43,649 nucleotides of DNA from Actinomycetes bacterium (GCA_030426515.1 JAUHYM010000006.1:1-43649), one strand, 5' to 3'. Shown: positions 18,025-28,376, counted from the first letter of the stretch. Made by a program: numbers and translations. The notes: generated from the sequence alone by a model not told the origin.

Positions 18025-19403
18025 GACTGCGCTCCTCGCAGCAGCAGGCCGGCGAGGTCGTCGAGGACGCCGATCGTGAGCACCGTCAGATCGCCGAGCG
18101 GCTGCACACGCGGATGCGCGCGCTCGTCGCAGCGGACGGCGATCACGGCGGTCTCTGCTCCGAAGGCGAGGCGCGCCTGTCGCAGACGGGTCACCGACAC
18201 CGGGGAGCCGGTCACGATGAACGCGACCGACAGCTGCTCGGAGGACTCGACGGCGAGCCGGCAGACGTCCTCGAGCCGCATGGTCGATTCGAGCGCGTCC
18301 ACCCCCGCGAAGCCGTCGAGGAGTGCCTGCGGGCTGGATGCGGTGAGGCGCTGGATCGCGCGGAGACGGCCGCGGACGACGCGGGGGATCTCGGCACCGC
18401 TGATGACGTCGAGGTCCCGCCCTTCTCGAGACGCCTGGACGGCGAGAGAGGCGGCGGCGCTGACCGCCAACTCGAACTCGTCGGCGTCCGCGCAGTCCCG
18501 CTCGGCGACGTCCAGGACGATCGCGAGGCGCGACCGCCGCGTCTCCTCGAACTGCCGCACCATCAGCCGGCCGGTCTTGGCGGTCGACTTCCAGTGGATC
18601 TGCCGGCGGGCGTCACCCGGCGCGTACTCGCGGATCGCGTGGAAGGACATGTCCGCGTCGACCAGACGCGTGCTCGCCTGCCCCTCCAGGTCGCGCACCA
18701 GTCCCGTGCTCGTGGTCGGGACCGCGACCGTCCGCGGGTGCACGTACAGCAGGTGCTCGTCGTGCCAGGAGTGCTCGCGCCGCAGCAGCCCCACCGGGTC
18801 GGTGCGCACGGATGTCGGCGGACCGACCGTGATGATGCCGCGATGGGGCGTCGGGATCGTCACCGGCTGGGCGACCGTGTGCCCGGGGCGCAGCAGCGGC
18901 ACACCCAGCTCGACGAGCCCGTCCCCCACCGGCAGGTCGAGGCGGCCGGGCAGTGCGGTGCGCCGGCCGTGGTTGCGGATGTCGATCTCGCCCTCCACCG
19001 TGCCGCCGGCGACGACGCGCTCGTGCCCCAGTCGCACCTGAACGTCGTACGCGCGGGCGCCGAAGAGGAACGGGGCGCAGAGCAGCATCATCACGACCGC
19101 GGCGATCCCCGCCACGATCCACTCGATCCAGCCGAACAGCAGCCCGCAGGCGAGCCCGGCGACCGCCACCGCCAGCGCCAGCCACCCGGCGGGAGTCACG
19201 GTCTCGCCGAGCCACTGCCCGGCCGCCGACGCCGCCCGATGCGTCCGGCGCCCCGCGACGCTCATCGCCAGCGCCAGGCGCACCAGCATCCCCCGGGGCG
19301 CGGTGGTCACACTGGTGTGCGCCGTCGACCCGGTGGCGGTGGACCCCGTCGCACCCGTCCCGGTGGACGTGCGCGTCAGCGGGCTGCGGACGTCTTCGCT
19401 CAT
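18021..19403 (-). CDS. DUF58 domain-containing protein
   Basis: VDADMSFHAIREYAPGDARRQIHWKSTAKTGRLMVRQFEETRRSRLAIVLDV; 4-nt overlaps on both sides. Confidence 0.92.
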   Translation of the reverse strand: MSEDVRSPLTRTSTGTGATGSTATGSTAHTSVTTAPRGMLVRLALAMSVAGRRTHRAASAAGQWLGETVTPAGWLALAVAVAGLACGLLFGWIEWIVAGIAAVVMMLLCAPFLFGARAYDVQVRLGHERVVAGGTVEGEIDIRNHGRRTALPGRLDLPVGDGLVELGVPLLRPGHTVAQPVTIPTPHRGIITVGPPTSVRTDPVGLLRREHSWHDEHLLYVHPRTVAVPTTSTGLVRDLEGQASTRLVDADMSFHAIREYAPGDARRQIHWKSTAKTGRLMVRQFEETRRSRLAIVLDVAERDCADADEFELAVSAAASLAVQASREGRDLDVISGAEIPRVVRGRLRAIQRLTASSPQALLDGFAGVDALESTMRLEDVCRLAVESSEQLSVAFIVTGSPVSVTRLRQARLAFGAETAVIAVRCDERAHPRVQPLGDLTVLTIGVLDDLAGLLLRGAQS

Positions 19404-20365
19404 ACCGCCTCGCGCTGCGTGGGCGGCGGCACGTCGAGGAGGATCTGACCGACGACCGCCTCGGCGGTGACCCCGTCGAACTCTGCCTCGGGGTGGACGA
19501 TGAGGCGGTGGCTGAGCACGGGGACCGCGAGCGCCTTCACGTCGTCCGGGATCGCGTAGGTGCGTCCCTGCGACGCGGCGCGCGTCCGCGTGGCCCGGGT
19601 CAGCGCGAGCGCGCCGCGGATGCTCACGCCCAGGCGCACCTGGTCCGCCGTGCGTGTCGCGTCGACGACGCGGGCGATGTAGTCGAGCACGAGAGCGTTG
19701 ACGTACACGTCGCGGGCCATGTCCGCCATGCCGACGAACGCCTGCGGGGCGATCACGGGGCTGAGGGCGGAGGTGTCGACCGCTTCGCCGTCGAGGATCC
19801 GGACCGTCGCCGCGTGGTCGGGGTAGCCCAGCGAGGTCTTCATGAGGAAGCGGTCGAGCTGCGCCTCGGGAAGACGGTACGTGCCCGCCTGCTCGACCGG
19901 GTTCTGGGTGGCGATGACCAGGAACGGAACGCCGACCGGCCGGCTGGTCCCATCGACGGTCACCTTGCCTTCTTCCATCACTTCGAGCAGCGCAGACTGG
20001 GTCTTCGGGCTCGCGCGGTTGATCTCGTCCGCGAGCACGATGTTCGCGAACACGGGCCCGGCGTGAAACTCGAACGCGCCCGACTTCTGGTCGTACACGG
20101 TGATGCCGGTGATGTCGCCCGGGAGCAGGTCGGGGGTGAACTGGATGCGGGTGTTGGTCCCCTGCAGCGAGCGCGCGAGCGCGCGGGCCAGCGATGTCTT
20201 GCCGGTGCCGGGGACGTCCTCGAGCAGCACGTGGCCGTCGCTGAGCATCGCCGTCAGGACGAGTTCGACGACGTGGCGCTTGCCCAGCACCGCGCGTTCG
20301 ACGTTGTCGGCGAGCTGTCCGAACGTCTGCGCGAACCAGGTGGCCTGTTCCTGCGAGATGGTCAT
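19400..20365 (-). CDS. MoxR-family AAA+ ATPase
   Basis: GHVLLEDVPGTGKTSLARALARSLQGTNTRIQFTPDLLPGDITG...NIVLADEINRASPKTQSALLEVMEEGKVTVDG. Confidence 0.96.
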   Translation of the reverse strand: MTISQEQATWFAQTFGQLADNVERAVLGKRHVVELVLTAMLSDGHVLLEDVPGTGKTSLARALARSLQGTNTRIQFTPDLLPGDITGITVYDQKSGAFEFHAGPVFANIVLADEINRASPKTQSALLEVMEEGKVTVDGTSRPVGVPFLVIATQNPVEQAGTYRLPEAQLDRFLMKTSLGYPDHAATVRILDGEAVDTSALSPVIAPQAFVGMADMARDVYVNALVLDYIARVVDATRTADQVRLGVSIRGALALTRATRTRAASQGRTYAIPDDVKALAVPVLSHRLIVHPEAEFDGVTAEAVVGQILLDVPPPTQREAV

Positions 20366-20414
20366 CGAGGTCCTCCTATGCGGGACGGGGCGAGAGGGGT
20401 CGAGGTCTGCGCGA

Positions 20415-23400
20415 TCACGGTGCCGGCTCGTCCGGTTCCGGCGGGTCGGGCAGGTTCGGATCGCACGTGGTCGAGATGGTGTCGGTCGCGTTCGCCAGGT
20501 TCCACCCGGTGGGCGCCCACGAGACGGTGACCGCGACGCCGTCGACGCGCGCGGTGCCGACCGGGACGAGCCACGGTCGGTCGGGGTCGCCGGGCAGCAC
20601 GGTGCCCTCCGCATCGCGGAACACCACACCTCCGGCGCCGAACGTGATCGCGGCCTTGGTGCCGTCGGCCGCGTTCGTCGAGTCGCTCGTGCGGGGCAGG
20701 ACCGACCCGCCGACGCAGCTGCCCAGCCCCCAGGTCGCCCACGCCTGGACGGGAGCCGACCCGGCCGCCGGGGTCACGCGCGCCCATTCCGAGGTGGCGC
20801 CCCAGATCCGGTGGGTCCACCGCACCCAGATGTCGGGGTCCTCGCCGTAGCGGGTGCTGGGGAACCCGCGGAACTCGGGATCGTTGCGTCGCGGCGGGTC
20901 CTCTGTCGAGGTTGGGGCGCTTCCGACGCGCCACCGCGCCTCGCCGGGGGCCGTGTACACCGGCGCGGGGTCGACGGTGAACCGGAAGCCGGTGGGGGCG
21001 CGGGTGTCCTGCCCGGCGCGCACCGATGCCTCCGCCGTCACCCGGCCGTAGGACCGACCGGACACGTACGACTCGACGCACACCTGATAGCGGTGCTCTT
21101 CACCGTCGGCCACTGTGAAGGTTGCCTGCGGCCCGTCCTCGGCGACCGTGCAGGACGTGCCCGCGCGGGAGAATCCGTAGCGCAGCTGCGACCCGTCGCC
21201 GCCGAGCGTGGCTGTCGCGTTGGCGGTGATGGTGGCGGTGTCGTCGCCGTTGCTGACGGCGTTCAGCGTCAGGCTCGGGTTGCGCGGAGCGCCGACGCCG
21301 TTGGCGCCGACGGTGATCGCGGCGCCGGAGGTGGACCCGCCCAGACCCGGAGGGAGCGAGAACCGCGAGTACGGCGTGACCGTGATGAGCGTGCGGGAGT
21401 TGGTGCCCACCCGGTACCGAGCTACGTCGACCGTCTCGTCGCCGCGCCCCACCCGCACGCGGAGCGTCTCGCCGGTGTCGCTCGTGATCTCGAGCGCGCC
21501 GACTTCGCTCGGGTCCACACCGGAGACCCGCAGCGAGACGAGCTCGCCCTCGCCGCCGGTCACGACGGGCGTCGCGACGATCCCCGTCGGTCGCGGGGGG
21601 GTGTCGTACGCCCATGCGACGGTGGTCACGGAGCCGCGGGAGGAGCCGACGGCGTTCACGGCGACCGCTTCGTACGTGCGCTCCTCACCGTTCGGCGCAG
21701 CGATGTCGGGGCAGGAGCCGTCCGGCGCGCAGGTCGCCACGACGGTCGATCCGCGTCGGATCGAGAAGCCGGTGAGCGCGGGGTACGCCTGTCGCGCCGG
21801 GCCCGGGTCCACGCGCAGGCTCACCGTGCCGTCGGCGAACCCGATCTGGCTGATCGCCGCGGGGGCGCGCGGGAATCCCTGGAGGTCCAGAAGCAGAGAT
21901 CCGTCACGGTCCGCGTTCGTCTGCCGCCCCTGCGCGTCGCGCAGCGAGAACGACGCCGTGCAGGTGGCCCCGGGAGCGTCGTCGGCCCAGTCGGCGCGCA
22001 CGGTCGTGGGCGAGGCCACGCCGAAGGTCACGCCGGTGCAGGCCCCGGTCGCCGTCACCCCGACGAGCTCCAGCGGAGTGCCCGGGAGCGGGTTCACCTC
22101 GCCCGATCTGCCGGTCACCGTGATGGTGCACGACGAGCCCTGCGCCTGGGAGCACACCTGGGTCACGGTGCCGCCCTGCGGGAGGGTGCTCGGGGCCGCG
22201 CCGACGCGCAGGATCAGTCGGGCAGACGCGACACCCGGATGACTGGACACGCCGATGCTGACGACATCCTCGCTGCCGGGCACCGCACTGTCGGCGCCGG
22301 TCACCGTCACGATGCTTCCGGCGGCCGAGACCGCGAAGCGGGATCCGGCGTACTCGACGGTGTAGACGATGCCGTCCCAGTCGGTGCGGCCCTGCCAGCC
22401 GGTCATCTCGGTGAGGTCGTAGGTCGCCGTCTCGCCGGGGCCGACCGTGAGCGAGGCCGCCCGGAGCTCGGGCTGCGGGGCGAGGGCCTGCACGCGGATC
22501 GGCACCGACAGGTAGGTCCAGTCCTCCTGCCCCGCCAGCCGGACCGGGACGACGCAGGCGTCGGTCCATGGCGCGCCCTCCCCTGCGTCGTAGCGGACCC
22601 CGGTAGACCCTTCTCGCACACACGCGGCCTGCGCGCGTGCGCCCGACGCGTCGAGGTCGCCGCCGACCTCCAGCTGCGCCCCACGCGGAAGCGCGACGAG
22701 GTCGCGCATGTCGAACGACGCCGATTCCTGCTCGGTCACATCGATCGGAGCGATGCCGGTGCGCAGCGCGAGGCTCAGCGCATCCGCGCCCGGAATGCGC
22801 AGGAACGCGTAGCTGGTGACCTCATCCCCCGCGTCGTCCTCGCCGGTGACGCCGAACGCGATGATCCGCGACTGCTCGGGCAGCTCTCCGCGCAGCCGGC
22901 TGCCCGAGACCGTGACCTCGTCGGGGTCGCCCCACAGCGAGAGCGTGAGGTCGTCGATGTCTCCCCCGGTCCAGGACACCTTGCCGTCGAGGACATCCAC
23001 GCCCACCGCGAAGTCCTCGCGCGTCTGCGCGGTGAGGACGGTGTCGGCGACGACGGGGAAGTCGGGCACCGCCTCGCGCACCACCTTCACGACGATGAGT
23101 CCACGCGCCGTGTTCCCCGAGTCGCTCACGGTGTCGTAGAGGAACGACATCGTGCCGGGATCCTCGCCGGCGGTGATGACGACCGACCGGTCGTCGGTGA
23201 CGCCGAGATGCGCATCCAGTCGGTCGTACTCGGCGTTGGGCGTGCCGTCGGCGAGGAACACCGGCAGGTCCGGCCGGACGTCGCTGAGCGTCAGCGTGCC
23301 GCCGGTCGGGTCGATGTCGTTCGCCAGCGGGCTGACCTGCACCGTCGAGGAGGCGCCGACCTGCACCTGGACGTAGTCGGTGAAGGTGACGGGGCTCGGG

Positions 23401-26384
23401 TTGGCCTGCTCGTCGAGCACGCCCACGCGCACGACACCGGTGCCGGTCGCGCCCGTGCCGTCCGAGACGCGATACCCGAACGAGACCTGGCCGCGGTACC
23501 CCGGAACACTGGTGTAGACGATGGCCGACCCGTCGGCCGACAGCGCCGCTGAGCCGCTCTCGGGCTGACTCGTGATGCGGTCCAGCGACACGGAGTCCCC
23601 GTCGGGGTCCACCCCGAACTGCTCGAACGGGATCGTGGTCGCAGCGCCGCTGAGCACCCGCCCCTCGAGGGTCGTGGGGCGCGGTGATCGGTTCGACTCG
23701 TCGTCGATCACCGTCACGCGGACGGTCGCACTGTCGGCCAGCGAAGGCACACCGGTCGAGAAGACGCGGTACGTCACCGCGTACTGGCCGGGCTCGGCCG
23801 GGGCGAGGTAGCGCAGGAGCGCCCCCGACCCGAAGGCGAGCGCGTCGGGCGCGGAGGACTCCACGCTGCTCGGGTCGAGCGTCAGCGGGCCACCGGAGGG
23901 CGCCACGTCGTTGTCGAGGACGGGGATGTCGACCTGCGCCCCGGCCCGCACCACGACCGTGTCGTCGACGGCGATCGGCTCGAGCTGCGGCGCGGGCGGG
24001 AGCAGGTACACCGTGGCCTCGCCGCGCACGACGGAGCCCTCGTCGTCGGTGCCGTCACTGACGGTGTAGCGGACGGTCCCCAATCGCCCGGGGGCGCCGT
24101 CGTCGGTCGCCCCGGTCACGCGCAGGTAGCTCTGAGCGACGACGTCGACCGTCATGCTCGCCCCGTCGTCGGCCACCGGCTCGACGTCGCTCAGCAGCAG
24201 CACCCGCCGGGTCGGGTTGGCGACAGCCGCGAACACGTCGAGGGTGACGTCCTCCTTCGGGTGGACGAACGCGATGACCGGCGAGGTCGCCAGCTGCGCC
24301 GGGGCATCGGCGGGCAGGATCGTGATGCGCGCGGTCGCGGTGGCCTCGGCCGCGCCATCGCTCACCGTGTAGGTGACGCGGTAGGTTCCCGGCTCATCGG
24401 CGACGAAGTCGAACGTCGTGCCGCCGGTCGCGACCACGGCGTCGGCCGGCGCCTCGTCCTGGACACGGGCGGCGGTGAGGGTGAGCGCCCCCGCCGTCCC
24501 GGTCACGTGGTCGGCGATATCCACCGTCAGCGCCGTGCCGACGGTGTCGACCACGGCGAACGACTCGGCGACCGGCCGCGGGTCACTGCTGACGTGGATG
24601 GTGAGCGGTCGCGTGGTGGTCGCGCCGCGGGTGTCCGAGACGGTGACCTGCAGTTCGACGACGCGAGCGGTGGCGTCCGACGCATCGGGATGCTGGTAGA
24701 CGAGGTCGCCGGCGGGAGTGGAGGCGACGGCACCCACACCCGACGGGTTGTCGACGGACAGCAGCAGCAATGGGTCGCCCTCGGCATCGACCCACGCCGG
24801 GAGGACCGGAACGGAGACGGTCCCGCCGGCCGCGACCTCCGGGGAAGGCCAGGACGCCAGGCAGCCCTCCACCTCGCACCACTGCGGGGCGGTGTTCACC
24901 TCGTCGCCGGTGACCGTGAGGGTGACCGTCACGGGCTCGGAGCGCAGCCCGTCCTCGCCCGTGCCGTCGGTGACCGCGTACTGGAACTGGGCGGTGCCGA
25001 CGGCGCCGGGCGCGACCCGCACGGCCAGGCGCTGGCCGCTGTCGGTGATCGAGACGACCCCGAACCCGGGGTCGAGGCCCGTGATGCTGGTCGGGTCGAT
25101 CGTGAGGACGTCCTCGTTGGGGTCGTGGTCGTTGAGGAGCACGGGAAGGGTGGCGAGCGAGCCCCCGCGCACCCCGAACGCGTCGGGCTCGGCGACCGGC
25201 GGCTTCGGGTCGATCACCACGGTCGCCTGCTCGTCGCTGGGCGTCGAGGCGGGGTCCACCTGCTCGTCGAAGGTCCAGTCCTGGCTCGAGGGCACCAGTG
25301 CGGCATCGGGCATGGTCCACACCCAGCCGGTGCGCGTCTCATTGAGGATCATCGCGCCCGACGACGCCGAGAACACGGGCCGGCGCTCCTCGCCGAGCGT
25401 GCGCCCGCCGTATTCGATGACCGTCTCGCCCGCCCCGGACCGCCACAGCACGCCCGCGTCGGCCCGGAGCCACGCCGCGAAGACCTGTCCGTCGGCGCTG
25501 GTGGGCACGGCGGGCGTGCCGAACTCGCGCGCCTCGCCCCCGACGACCCGCTCCGGGACGGTCCCGTCGACGGGAAGGGCGATCAGACCCGCCTCGTCGG
25601 CGATGTAGGCGGCGTCGCCGTCCGAGCGCGCACCCGAGACCTCGGCGGATCCCGTGAGATCGATCGTGACGGCCGGCGCGTCTCCCGCCCGCCACACGGT
25701 GCCCCCGGACAGGTCGATGACGAACCACTCGCCCCCGACTGCGGTGATGGTCAGCGCGTCGCCGTCGGGGCCGACCAGGTCGTCGCGCGCGACGACGGTG
25801 GCATCGTCGATGCGGTACTGGAGCACCGCACCGTCCGCCTGCGAGTACGCGTACATCCGTCCGTCGTCGTCGACCGCGATGGCTTCGGCGGTGTACTCGG
25901 GGCTGTCGTCGTCCGCCCCGCCCGTGGCGAACGGGTCGAGCTGGGTCGCATCCCCGCCCGAGAGCGTTCCGGCGAACACGGCCCCCGAGTCGGTGCGGTA
26001 CACGACATAGTCCCCCGCCACGACCGCCTGCACGGTGCCCGCCGGCGTGCGGGATGCGGCACGCAGCGACTCGTCGTCCAGATCGACCGGCTGCGCCTCG
26101 TCGATCTGCGCGAGCGTGCCGAAGCTCTCGGCGAACAGGTAGGCTGCGTCGTCCGACTGTGCGACCGCGGAGGGGTTCGCGACGCTGCGGACCGTGTCGA
26201 GCTCGCCGATGGCCGTGTTCACGCGCGCATAGCGGCGCCCGTCCTGCGTCTGCAGCGCCCAGACGCCGGTGTCGACCGGCGGGGTCGTCTTCGCGTCCAG
26301 ACCCGGCCAGACGACGCTGATACCGATGACCAGGGCGAGCGCAGCCGTCGTCGCCAGCAGACCGAGAATCGTCCCCCGTCTCAC
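20415..26384 (-). CDS. ~1990-aa Ig-like/Fn3 repeat surface protein with N-terminal signal anchor
   Basis: GTG start: VRRGTILGLLATTAALALVIGISVVWPGLDAK; repeated VDDTVVVRAGAQVDIPVLDNDVAPSGGPLTLDPSSV-type modules; Fn3-like C-terminal region; start overlaps kinase stop. Confidence 0.9.
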   Translation of the reverse strand: MRRGTILGLLATTAALALVIGISVVWPGLDAKTTPPVDTGVWALQTQDGRRYARVNTAIGELDTVRSVANPSAVAQSDDAAYLFAESFGTLAQIDEAQPVDLDDESLRAASRTPAGTVQAVVAGDYVVYRTDSGAVFAGTLSGGDATQLDPFATGGADDDSPEYTAEAIAVDDDGRMYAYSQADGAVLQYRIDDATVVARDDLVGPDGDALTITAVGGEWFVIDLSGGTVWRAGDAPAVTIDLTGSAEVSGARSDGDAAYIADEAGLIALPVDGTVPERVVGGEAREFGTPAVPTSADGQVFAAWLRADAGVLWRSGAGETVIEYGGRTLGEERRPVFSASSGAMILNETRTGWVWTMPDAALVPSSQDWTFDEQVDPASTPSDEQATVVIDPKPPVAEPDAFGVRGGSLATLPVLLNDHDPNEDVLTIDPTSITGLDPGFGVVSITDSGQRLAVRVAPGAVGTAQFQYAVTDGTGEDGLRSEPVTVTLTVTGDEVNTAPQWCEVEGCLASWPSPEVAAGGTVSVPVLPAWVDAEGDPLLLLSVDNPSGVGAVASTPAGDLVYQHPDASDATARVVELQVTVSDTRGATTTRPLTIHVSSDPRPVAESFAVVDTVGTALTVDIADHVTGTAGALTLTAARVQDEAPADAVVATGGTTFDFVADEPGTYRVTYTVSDGAAEATATARITILPADAPAQLATSPVIAFVHPKEDVTLDVFAAVANPTRRVLLLSDVEPVADDGASMTVDVVAQSYLRVTGATDDGAPGRLGTVRYTVSDGTDDEGSVVRGEATVYLLPPAPQLEPIAVDDTVVVRAGAQVDIPVLDNDVAPSGGPLTLDPSSVESSAPDALAFGSGALLRYLAPAEPGQYAVTYRVFSTGVPSLADSATVRVTVIDDESNRSPRPTTLEGRVLSGAATTIPFEQFGVDPDGDSVSLDRITSQPESGSAALSADGSAIVYTSVPGYRGQVSFGYRVSDGTGATGTGVVRVGVLDEQANPSPVTFTDYVQVQVGASSTVQVSPLANDIDPTGGTLTLSDVRPDLPVFLADGTPNAEYDRLDAHLGVTDDRSVVITAGEDPGTMSFLYDTVSDSGNTARGLIVVKVVREAVPDFPVVADTVLTAQTREDFAVGVDVLDGKVSWTGGDIDDLTLSLWGDPDEVTVSGSRLRGELPEQSRIIAFGVTGEDDAGDEVTSYAFLRIPGADALSLALRTGIAPIDVTEQESASFDMRDLVALPRGAQLEVGGDLDASGARAQAACVREGSTGVRYDAGEGAPWTDACVVPVRLAGQEDWTYLSVPIRVQALAPQPELRAASLTVGPGETATYDLTEMTGWQGRTDWDGIVYTVEYAGSRFAVSAAGSIVTVTGADSAVPGSEDVVSIGVSSHPGVASARLILRVGAAPSTLPQGGTVTQVCSQAQGSSCTITVTGRSGEVNPLPGTPLELVGVTATGACTGVTFGVASPTTVRADWADDAPGATCTASFSLRDAQGRQTNADRDGSLLLDLQGFPRAPAAISQIGFADGTVSLRVDPGPARQAYPALTGFSIRRGSTVVATCAPDGSCPDIAAPNGEERTYEAVAVNAVGSSRGSVTTVAWAYDTPPRPTGIVATPVVTGGEGELVSLRVSGVDPSEVGALEITSDTGETLRVRVGRGDETVDVARYRVGTNSRTLITVTPYSRFSLPPGLGGSTSGAAITVGANGVGAPRNPSLTLNAVSNGDDTATITANATATLGGDGSQLRYGFSRAGTSCTVAEDGPQATFTVADGEEHRYQVCVESYVSGRSYGRVTAEASVRAGQDTRAPTGFRFTVDPAPVYTAPGEARWRVGSAPTSTEDPPRRNDPEFRGFPSTRYGEDPDIWVRWTHRIWGATSEWARVTPAAGSAPVQAWATWGLGSCVGGSVLPRTSDSTNAADGTKAAITFGAGGVVFRDAEGTVLPGDPDRPWLVPVGTARVDGVAVTVSWAPTGWNLANATDTISTTCDPNLPDPPEPDEPAP

Positions 26385-27514
26385 TAGAGCACCGCCCCAG
26401 CGAGCGCGAGGGCGCCGACGGCCGCGAGAACGGCGACCCCGGAGGCCACCGCCACCCACGGCCACACGCGCCGAGGCCGGGGCGCGTCGGTGATGTCGCC
26501 ATCTTCGTCACGCACCGCCAGCGGTGTCGACGCCCGCTGCTTGCGCTCGGTGTGCTGCGGCACCCGCGAGCGGGCGGGCCCGCGCTCGGTCGCGTCGGCG
26601 AAGTCCACGGCGGCGGTGGCCGCCGTCCACTCGTCGACGGCGACCTCCAGCGGTGTCTCGGGGTGACCGAGCTCTGCCTGCACCGCTCGCAGGTCCTGCG
26701 CGAAGGCGAGTGCCGTCGGCTGCCGGTGATGCGGGTCTCGGCTGAGGGCCTGCGCCAGAACGTCCTCCAGGCTCTCCGGCACGTCTCCGCGACCGAGCGG
26801 CGGGTAGGTCGCGCGGAGGATCCGGCGGCGCAGGTGCTCGCGTGTGTTCTGCCCCTTCTCCATCCGCTCGAACGGGCTGTGCCCCGCCAGCAGCGAGTAG
26901 ACGGTGGCACCGAGCCCCCAGACCTCACTGGCGACGGTGCCCGCCGTCTGCTCCGAGATCACCTCCGGCGCCGACCACGGCACCGACATGGCCAGGACCT
27001 GGCCGCCGTCGGTGTGCGCCAGCGACGACGAGATGCCGAAGTCGGCGAGCACCGGCACGCCGAAGGTGGTGATGAGGATGTTGCTCGGCTTGATGTCCCG
27101 GTGCACGAGCCCGGCGCGGTGAGCGGATTCGACGGCACAGGCCATCCGCACGCCGATGCCGAGCACCTCGCCGACCGGCATCCGCTCGACGCGATAGCGC
27201 TGTGCGAGCGAGTTCGGGCAGTACTCCATCGCCATGTACGGCCGGCCGTCGGCCGAGATGCCCGCCTGGTACACGGTCACGATCGAGGGGTGGGCCGACA
27301 GGTGCGCGAGCACGTCCGCCTCGGCGTTGAACATGCGCAGGAGGCTGGCATCCCGCACGTCGCTGGGCAGCACCTTGACGGCGACGGATCGGCGCGGCAT
27401 GTCCTGCTCGTAGAGGAAGACGTCGGCGAATCCGCCCGAGCCCAGCGGGCGGATGTAGGTGAATCCCGCGAGCACCGGAGGGGAGGAAGGGAGGCGCCCA
27501 GCCAACTCGTACAC
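26384..27514 (-). CDS. Serine/threonine protein kinase with C-terminal TM
   Basis: FTYIRPLGSGGFADVFLYEQDMPRRSVAVKVL...LVHRDIKPSNILITTFGVPVLADFGIS; C-terminal TM VWPWVAVASGVAVLAAVGALALAGAVL. Confidence 0.95.
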   Translation of the reverse strand: MYELAGRLPSSPPVLAGFTYIRPLGSGGFADVFLYEQDMPRRSVAVKVLPSDVRDASLLRMFNAEADVLAHLSAHPSIVTVYQAGISADGRPYMAMEYCPNSLAQRYRVERMPVGEVLGIGVRMACAVESAHRAGLVHRDIKPSNILITTFGVPVLADFGISSSLAHTDGGQVLAMSVPWSAPEVISEQTAGTVASEVWGLGATVYSLLAGHSPFERMEKGQNTREHLRRRILRATYPPLGRGDVPESLEDVLAQALSRDPHHRQPTALAFAQDLRAVQAELGHPETPLEVAVDEWTAATAAVDFADATERGPARSRVPQHTERKQRASTPLAVRDEDGDITDAPRPRRVWPWVAVASGVAVLAAVGALALAGAVL

Positions 27515-27640
27515 CCCGATCGCTCATTCGCGCCGGCGGAACGCCCCGCGCGGGGCGCGACACACCGTCCCGAGACGGAGGTAATGCTAACAAAACCACC
27601 TGCGTGCGCCGGCATCGAGTGGTCGCGGCGGCGGCCCGGA

Positions 27641-28306
27641 TCAGCTCGGAGCGTCCAGCCCGCCCATCCCCGGGTCGAAGGGCGCGTCGAGGGTGTCGGC
27701 GAGTTCGCGCAGGAGCGCCTCGATCTGCGGCTCGACGAACTCGGTCACGGCTGCCTGGATGCGGATCCGGTGATGGAGGAGGATCGCGCACACCTCGCGT
27801 CCGACCATGTTGGCGTAGTCGTCGGCCAGGCCCACCTCCTGGCGCAGCGCCGCCTTCGCCTCCGGCGACAGCGGCGGGAGGGCCGGGACGTCGTCGGCCG
27901 ATTCATCCGCGAGCCCCGCGAGGGTGAACAGGAACGGCGCACCGGGCACGGGGTCGGGGTCCAGCGGCAGCCCCTCGTACTCGGGCTCGAGATCCTCGCC
28001 GGGGCGGTAGCTGCGTGACCGGTTGCGGGCCGCCTGCTGGTCGAGCTCGGATTGCAGCATCGGCAGGTTCCGCGCCGTGTAGTCGGCGACGGCGTGATCG
28101 ACGATCGTCTTGACCCGCGTCGACAGGCCGTGCTGCACGCCGTGCGGGACGTCGGCGCCCAGACCCGCCGCAGAGAGCACCGGCGAGCCGAAGCATCGTT
28201 TGCAGGGAGCGACCCGACCGCGGTGCGTCGCGGGCTCCCAGCGGGGAAGCCAGCGAAGCCAGGCGTCCACCGCCTGGCTCACCTGCGTCTCCAGCGAGCG
28301 CTCCAC
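27641..28306 (-). CDS. Hypothetical protein with CxxC motif (CKRCFGSP)
   Basis: 221-aa ORF, GTG start 6 nt downstream of TACCGT; consistent with minus-strand gene packing. Confidence 0.65.
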   Translation of the reverse strand: MERSLETQVSQAVDAWLRWLPRWEPATHRGRVAPCKRCFGSPVLSAAGLGADVPHGVQHGLSTRVKTIVDHAVADYTARNLPMLQSELDQQAARNRSRSYRPGEDLEPEYEGLPLDPDPVPGAPFLFTLAGLADESADDVPALPPLSPEAKAALRQEVGLADDYANMVGREVCAILLHHRIRIQAAVTEFVEPQIEALLRELADTLDAPFDPGMGGLDAPS

Positions 28307-28376
28307 CCCTCCACGGTACTCGCGCCCGGCGCCGATCTGCGGGAGGATCTGTGCTTTTCTGCGACGAAAGTGACAG

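Noticed and set aside
15700-19041. 1113-aa plus-strand ORF
   Set aside because: Antisense to the Tgp and DUF58 genes, which have clear motifs and 4-nt overlaps.
20100-23552. 1150-aa plus-strand ORF
   Set aside because: Antisense to the Ig-like protein; no recognisable domains.
27542-27557. 16-bp palindrome as an intrinsic terminator of the 27641..28306 gene
   Set aside because: No adjacent T-tract and no loop; left as a possible operator/structure instead.
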